Of a stretch of DNA of 64,000 bases, positions 60,486 to 64,000 are shown piece by piece. Source of the stretch: Bromus sterilis (Eukaryota; Streptophyta; Magnoliopsida; Poales; Poaceae); the NCBI GenBank assembly GCA_950022295.1, contig OX465597.1, forward strand, positions 383,129,016-383,193,015, in the 5' to 3' direction. Every line of letters begins with the position of its first letter. Positions within the stretch are counted from its first letter, which is position 1. A program made the position numbers and the translations under genes. The notes under the pieces are model-generated. The model made no database searches and had not been told where the DNA came from. It saw only the letters and a program-made list of their open reading frames with translations.

Positions 60486-61746
60486 GAAATTAGCTTGATA
60501 CGGTGAGGATAGTTCTCTCACTCTTCGTTGGTTACCCCAAGTGGAAGGTGAGATGTAGCGTAGCAGCAAATTTCCCTCGGTGAAGATACCAAGGTTATCG
60601 AACCAGTAGGACTCAAGAGATACAAGTAGGTGACTACTTCCTGACTAGGGTGTTGACGTGGACCTGCACACAGAAACAAATAAATTTGCTCCCAACGAGT
60701 ACAGAGGAGTTGTCAATTCCTCCGGCCTTGCTGTTTACAAAGGATTAACGCAAAATATAATGATAATGATAGCAACTGAAAAGTAAATTGAAGGCGTAAA
60801 CAATAGTATGAAGATGGACCGGGGTCCCGTGATTTTCACTAGTGATGTCTCTCTCCCAAAAGACGATAAAAGTGCTAGCGAGGTAAAAAAATCATAGTTG
60901 GGCAATTGACAGGATTATGAAGGCACCGCAATGCTAACTATGCTGCAAAGAAAGGAAGGGCTCAAAAGCAATGGGCAGTACGCCAAGATAAGTAGACCGA
61001 AATCCATCTGCATCTACTACGAATCATCCACCTTGAGATATCTATCCAGAACATCTCGCTGGTATTAAGTTGAGAATCCCACCCAAAGTGTAAACTCAAA
61101 GCAACAGACAACTGCATTAAAAGAACTTTGCGTAAAGTAAACAATCCTTGCACCCGCGAGTACAAGCACCGTTGTTTTATCCCTGGTGGCAACATCACAT
61201 CCCCTAGTCTCATGTTTCTGTCACTCAAGCTAGACATCAAGGGGCTGAACCCACAATCGAGCATGACGCTCTCTCTTGGAGTTGCAAGTAAAATAATTGG
61301 CCAAAGCAAATACCGCAACGGAGAACATGCAAGAATTTACTAAAGAACAAAATATAAAAGAGAAGAACCAAATATATTACTCATCACAATCTGAACATAG
61401 TCTCATAATCCATTAGATCCTAACAAACTCAGCATAGCAACAGCAGAATTTACATAGATGCCTCGATCATGTGAAGCATCTCACGAGGATTCGAAAGTGG
61501 AAGCACAAAGAAGGGAGAGATATATCACATAGCTACTGGTCACGGACCCATGGTCCAAGGGAAACTACTCACGGTACATACGGGAGGCGTCCATGGCCAT
61601 GGATGGTCTCCCGGAGGGGGTAGCTTCTTCCGACAGGGTGCCAGAGCAGCTTCTCCAGGCAGCCCCGGTCTTGAAACGGCGGCGGCGGAGGAACAGAGGC
61701 GAGATCGCGAAAGAGGAGTCCGTATTAGGGGTTTCCATCCCGAGGG

Positions 61747-61757
61747 GTAAATATAGG
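61747..61757 (-). promoter_or_regulatory. W2 5' LTR TATA-like box
   Basis: CCTATATTTAC on the minus strand, just downstream of the C-rich segment and GC hairpin; position shared with W1. Inferred promoter element. Confidence 0.45.
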
Positions 61758-61801
61758 CGAAGGGGGGCGTCGAGGGGACCCACCAGGCAGTCAGGAGGCC
61801 T

Positions 61802-61833
61802 CCTGGCGCGGCCTAGGGTGGGGCCGCGCCAGG
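61802..61833. repeat. GC-rich hairpin in W2 5' LTR
   Basis: The same 12-base perfect stem and TAGGGTGG loop as at 55207-55238; on the sense strand it lies about 45 bases upstream of the TATA-like box. Confidence 0.9.
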
Positions 61834-62125
61834 GACCCTCCTGGCCTCCTGGTGGTGGCCCCCCTTCGCTGCTTTGGTGTTTCCGGAAGCTTCCGTGACG
61901 CTGATTTTTTATCTGATTTTCCTGGATTTTTTGGAGCACTTTTAATGGCCGGAAAACGTGAAATACAAAAACAGCAGAAAACAGCAACTGGCAGCTGGGT
62001 GCACTGGGTTAATAGATTAGTCCAAATATTCTCAAAAGTGTATGAAAGTTCAAGCAAAACATGGAAAAGTCACACAAAACATGCATGGAGCAAGCAGAAA
62101 TTATAGACACGTTTGGGACGTATCA

Positions 62126-62486
62126 GTTGCTTCACACAGGAAGATATGCTTTGGTTCTTAGATGAATCTTCCCGTTACTGGGAAGTAGTAAAATAAGTTC
62201 TGGGTATGTTGGATAGTGTGTCTAGTAACAGCGATAGTTCAAGAATGGGATTTTCTCCTTCACGATGAAGAGATATTGACTTTGGGCCCACTCGGTATAA
62301 CGGTATCCATTATAGTCTGGCCAGACACTTTGTGATTTAGTCACGGGGATACCGGAATACAAAACGAGGAACAGAGACAAACGAGCAATGAGGATAATTG
62401 ATGGCTTGTGTTCAAGAAGTTGTTTCACATAGATGCCAAACTTCTCTCCTCTAACTTTGTCATATATCTCGAAGCAAAAGGAATGG
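62126..62486 (+). repeat. Copia 3' LTR, part 3
   Basis: Resumes at GTTGC after W2 and runs to about 62486, where another family-A LTR begins. The LTR's true end is beyond the window. Confidence 0.88.
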
Positions 62487-64000
62487 TGATGGCGTGGAAG
62501 TGGTAATGGCTTCTCGCCCTTCGTTGGTTACCCCAAGTGGAAGGTGAGATGTAGGATAGCAGAAAATTTCCCTCGATGAAGATACCGAGGTTGAGTTCGA
62601 CTAGTAGGACTCCGACGATGATAAGTAGGTGGCAAGAAAGCAATGGCACCATTTACGACAAATGTTGCTTCCTTGACCTGGACCTGCACACAATAGAATT
62701 AACTTTCCGGTCTTGTTGTTTACAAAGGGTCAAACACACAAGGGATAATGATAATGATAGCAACTGAAAGTAAATACTGAAAAGTAAATGAGCTTGTAAA
62801 CAATGATGAGAATATGGACCGGGGCCCCGTGATGTTCACTAGTGATGTCTCTCTCCAAAAAGACGATAAAACTGCTATGCGAGGTAAACAAATTACAGAT
62901 GGGCAATTGACATGATTATAAACGCACTGCAATGCTAACTATGCTACAATAGAAAGGAAGAGGCTCATAAGCATGGGCAGTACGCCAAAATAAGTAGACC
63001 AAAATCCATCTGCATCTAGTACTAATCATCCACCTTGAGATATCTATCCAGAACATCTCGCTGGTATTAAGTTGCGAGCCCCACCCAAAGTGTAAACCCA
63101 AAGCAACAGACAACTGCATTAAAAAAACTTTGCGTAAAGTGAACAATCCTTGCAACCGCGGTTACAAGCACCGTTGTTTTCCCCCTTGTGGCCACAACAC
63201 ATCCCCTAGACTCATGTTTCTGTGACTCAAGCGTGTCATCCGGGGGCATGTACCCCACAATCGAGCATAACGTTCCCTCTTGGAGTTACTACCTACCACT
63301 TGGCCAAAGCAATAAACAACAACGGAGAACATGCAAGAATTACTTAGGAACGAAAATATAAGAGATAAAAACCAAATATATTACTCTATCACGATCTGAA
63401 CATAATCTCATAATCCATTAGATCCCATCAAACTCAGCATAGCAACAACAGAAGAATTACATATGTGCCTCGATCATGTAGGGCAACTCACGAGGTCTAA
63501 ACCATGAAGAACAAAGAAGGGAGGAGAACATCACATAGATACTGATCACGGACCCATGGTCCAAGGTAGACTACTCACGGCACATACGGGAAGCGTCCAA
63601 GGTGGAGGGGAAGCTCCCGGACGTCGATCCTCCCTCCGGTAGGGTGCCGGGAAGGGTCTTGACGGTGCTACCAATCTTGGAACTGCGGCGGCGGCGGAGC
63701 AGAGGAGAGATTGCGAAATAGGATTATTTTCTCGGAAGTTTCCCGTGACGGAGAATAAATAAGCGAAGGGGGCAGCCAGGGGGGCCACCAGGGGTCCAGG
63801 CTGGCCGCGCCAGGTGGACGCCTGGTGGTGGCCTCGTGGCCCACCTTCGGGCTTCCAGAGGCTTCCGACACGCTGATTTTTTATCTGATTTTTTCCGGAT
63901 TTTTGAAGCACTTTTTATATGGGGGAAAACTGAAATAAAAAACAATAGAAAACAGAAACTGGCACTGGGGTGCACTGAGTTAGTAGGTTAGTACAAATAT
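62487..64000 (-). mobile_element. X3: family-A LTR, cut by the window end
   Basis: Starts TGATGGCGTGGAAGTGG, the reverse complement of the X1 LTR end, and is collinear with it in reverse to the last base. About 1.5 of 1.64 kb is visible. Whether it is a solo LTR or the edge of a full element cannot be told; the possible target duplication on this side is AATGG (62482-62486). Confidence 0.88.

Larger units (their letters stand above)
53901..62125 (-). mobile_element. W2: non-autonomous Gypsy (Athila-like) element, LTR family B, orphan-ORF cargo, internally rearranged
   Basis: Outer LTRs 53901-55530 and 60496-62125, both 1630 bases, with a perfect target duplication GTTGC (53896-53900, 62126-62130). 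Between the left LTR and the internal region lies a foreign block: a copy of Copia LTR (55531-55886) joined to the inner part of a B LTR (to 56193). The internal region 56194-60495 is otherwise like W1 except for the coding cargo. Confidence 0.88.
60496..62125 (-). repeat. W2 5' LTR (family B)
   Basis: 1630 bases with TG...CA ends. Contains the perfect GC hairpin (61802-61833) and a TATA-like CTATATTTAC on the sense strand (61747-61757). Confidence 0.92.
2443..62486 (+). mobile_element. Copia LTR retrotransposon, BARE-1/Angela/WIS type, split by nested insertions
   Basis: This is the host element for most of the window. Its own sequence lies at 2443-3015 (5' LTR), 12021-15661 (leader and gag-pol), 15662-15926, 53756-53900 and 62126-62486 (3' LTR), plus a duplicated LTR piece at 55531-55886. 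Both LTRs begin within GTTGGATATATGCCC, and a purine-rich tract ends just before 15662. The LTR start, the PPT and the gag-pol order (gag, protease, integrase, RT, RNase H) fit the Triticeae BARE/Angela/WIS group; this is recognition, not a search. The 3' end is outside the window, beyond the X3 insertion. The element is dead: early stop in gag, altered protease active site, frameshifts and loss of most of RT. Confidence 0.8.

Overview
The window is intergenic DNA of a large grass genome, most likely a Triticeae species (wheat, Aegilops, barley or rye). The basis is its composition: a Copia element whose LTR starts TGTTGGATATATGCCC, as in the BARE-1/Angela/WIS group, several RT-less Gypsy elements primed by tRNA-Asp (an Athila-lineage trait), and a Tekay/Del-like chromovirus with 4-kb LTRs, all inserted into one another. 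I found no convincing host gene, tRNA, rRNA or CRISPR array. Almost everything from 2443 to the window end is one nest of retrotransposons.

Layout. Positions 1-2442 are low-copy-looking flank with possible small DNA-transposon remnants. At 2443 a Copia element (+ strand) begins. Its 5' LTR is broken by a minus-strand element W1 (3016-11422) beside a remnant of a second LTR family. Its decayed gag-pol lies at 12308-15628. Its 3' LTR (from 15662) was hit by element X1 (15927-53755, TSD GCATG), by element W2 (53901-62125, TSD GTTGC) and by a further LTR, X3 (62487 to the window end). X1 itself holds a 4-kb solo LTR (22418-26410, TSD TTGTT) and element Y1 (27911-53431, TSD TTTAC). Y1 holds a nearly intact 14-kb chromovirus Z (28809-42875) and a minus-strand solo LTR of a Z relative (45947-49993, TSD ATAAT). 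The deepest chain is therefore Copia > X1 > Y1 > Z, in order of decreasing age.

W1, W2, X1, Y1 and X3 belong to two related LTR families: A (TGATACGTCTCAAACG...CGCCATCA: X1, Y1, X3, remnant) and B (TGATACGTCCCAAACG...CACCGTATCA: W1, W2). The four with internal regions share a leader with a tRNA-Asp primer site, a long 3' noncoding region with paired hairpins, and the same polypurine region. None encodes reverse transcriptase or integrase. Their single coding slot holds either gag plus an aspartic protease (W1, X1) or an unrelated ORF of about 380-400 codons (Y1, W2). Both cargos occur on both LTR families, which suggests exchange of coding cassettes on a shared non-autonomous skeleton. This is the most unusual system in the window.

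Z is the only element with a full polyprotein (gag, CCHC, protease, RT, RNase H, integrase, chromodomain-like tail), broken by one frameshift and one nonsense codon. Upstream of gag it also has an intact 259-codon ORF whose first 100 residues look like a double-stranded-RNA-binding fold. W2 carries an internal chimera in which host Copia LTR sequence and a partial LTR were duplicated into the element, with the breakpoint in the loop of a GC-rich hairpin. All identities and alignments given here were judged by eye; family names come from recognised hallmarks, not from database searches.
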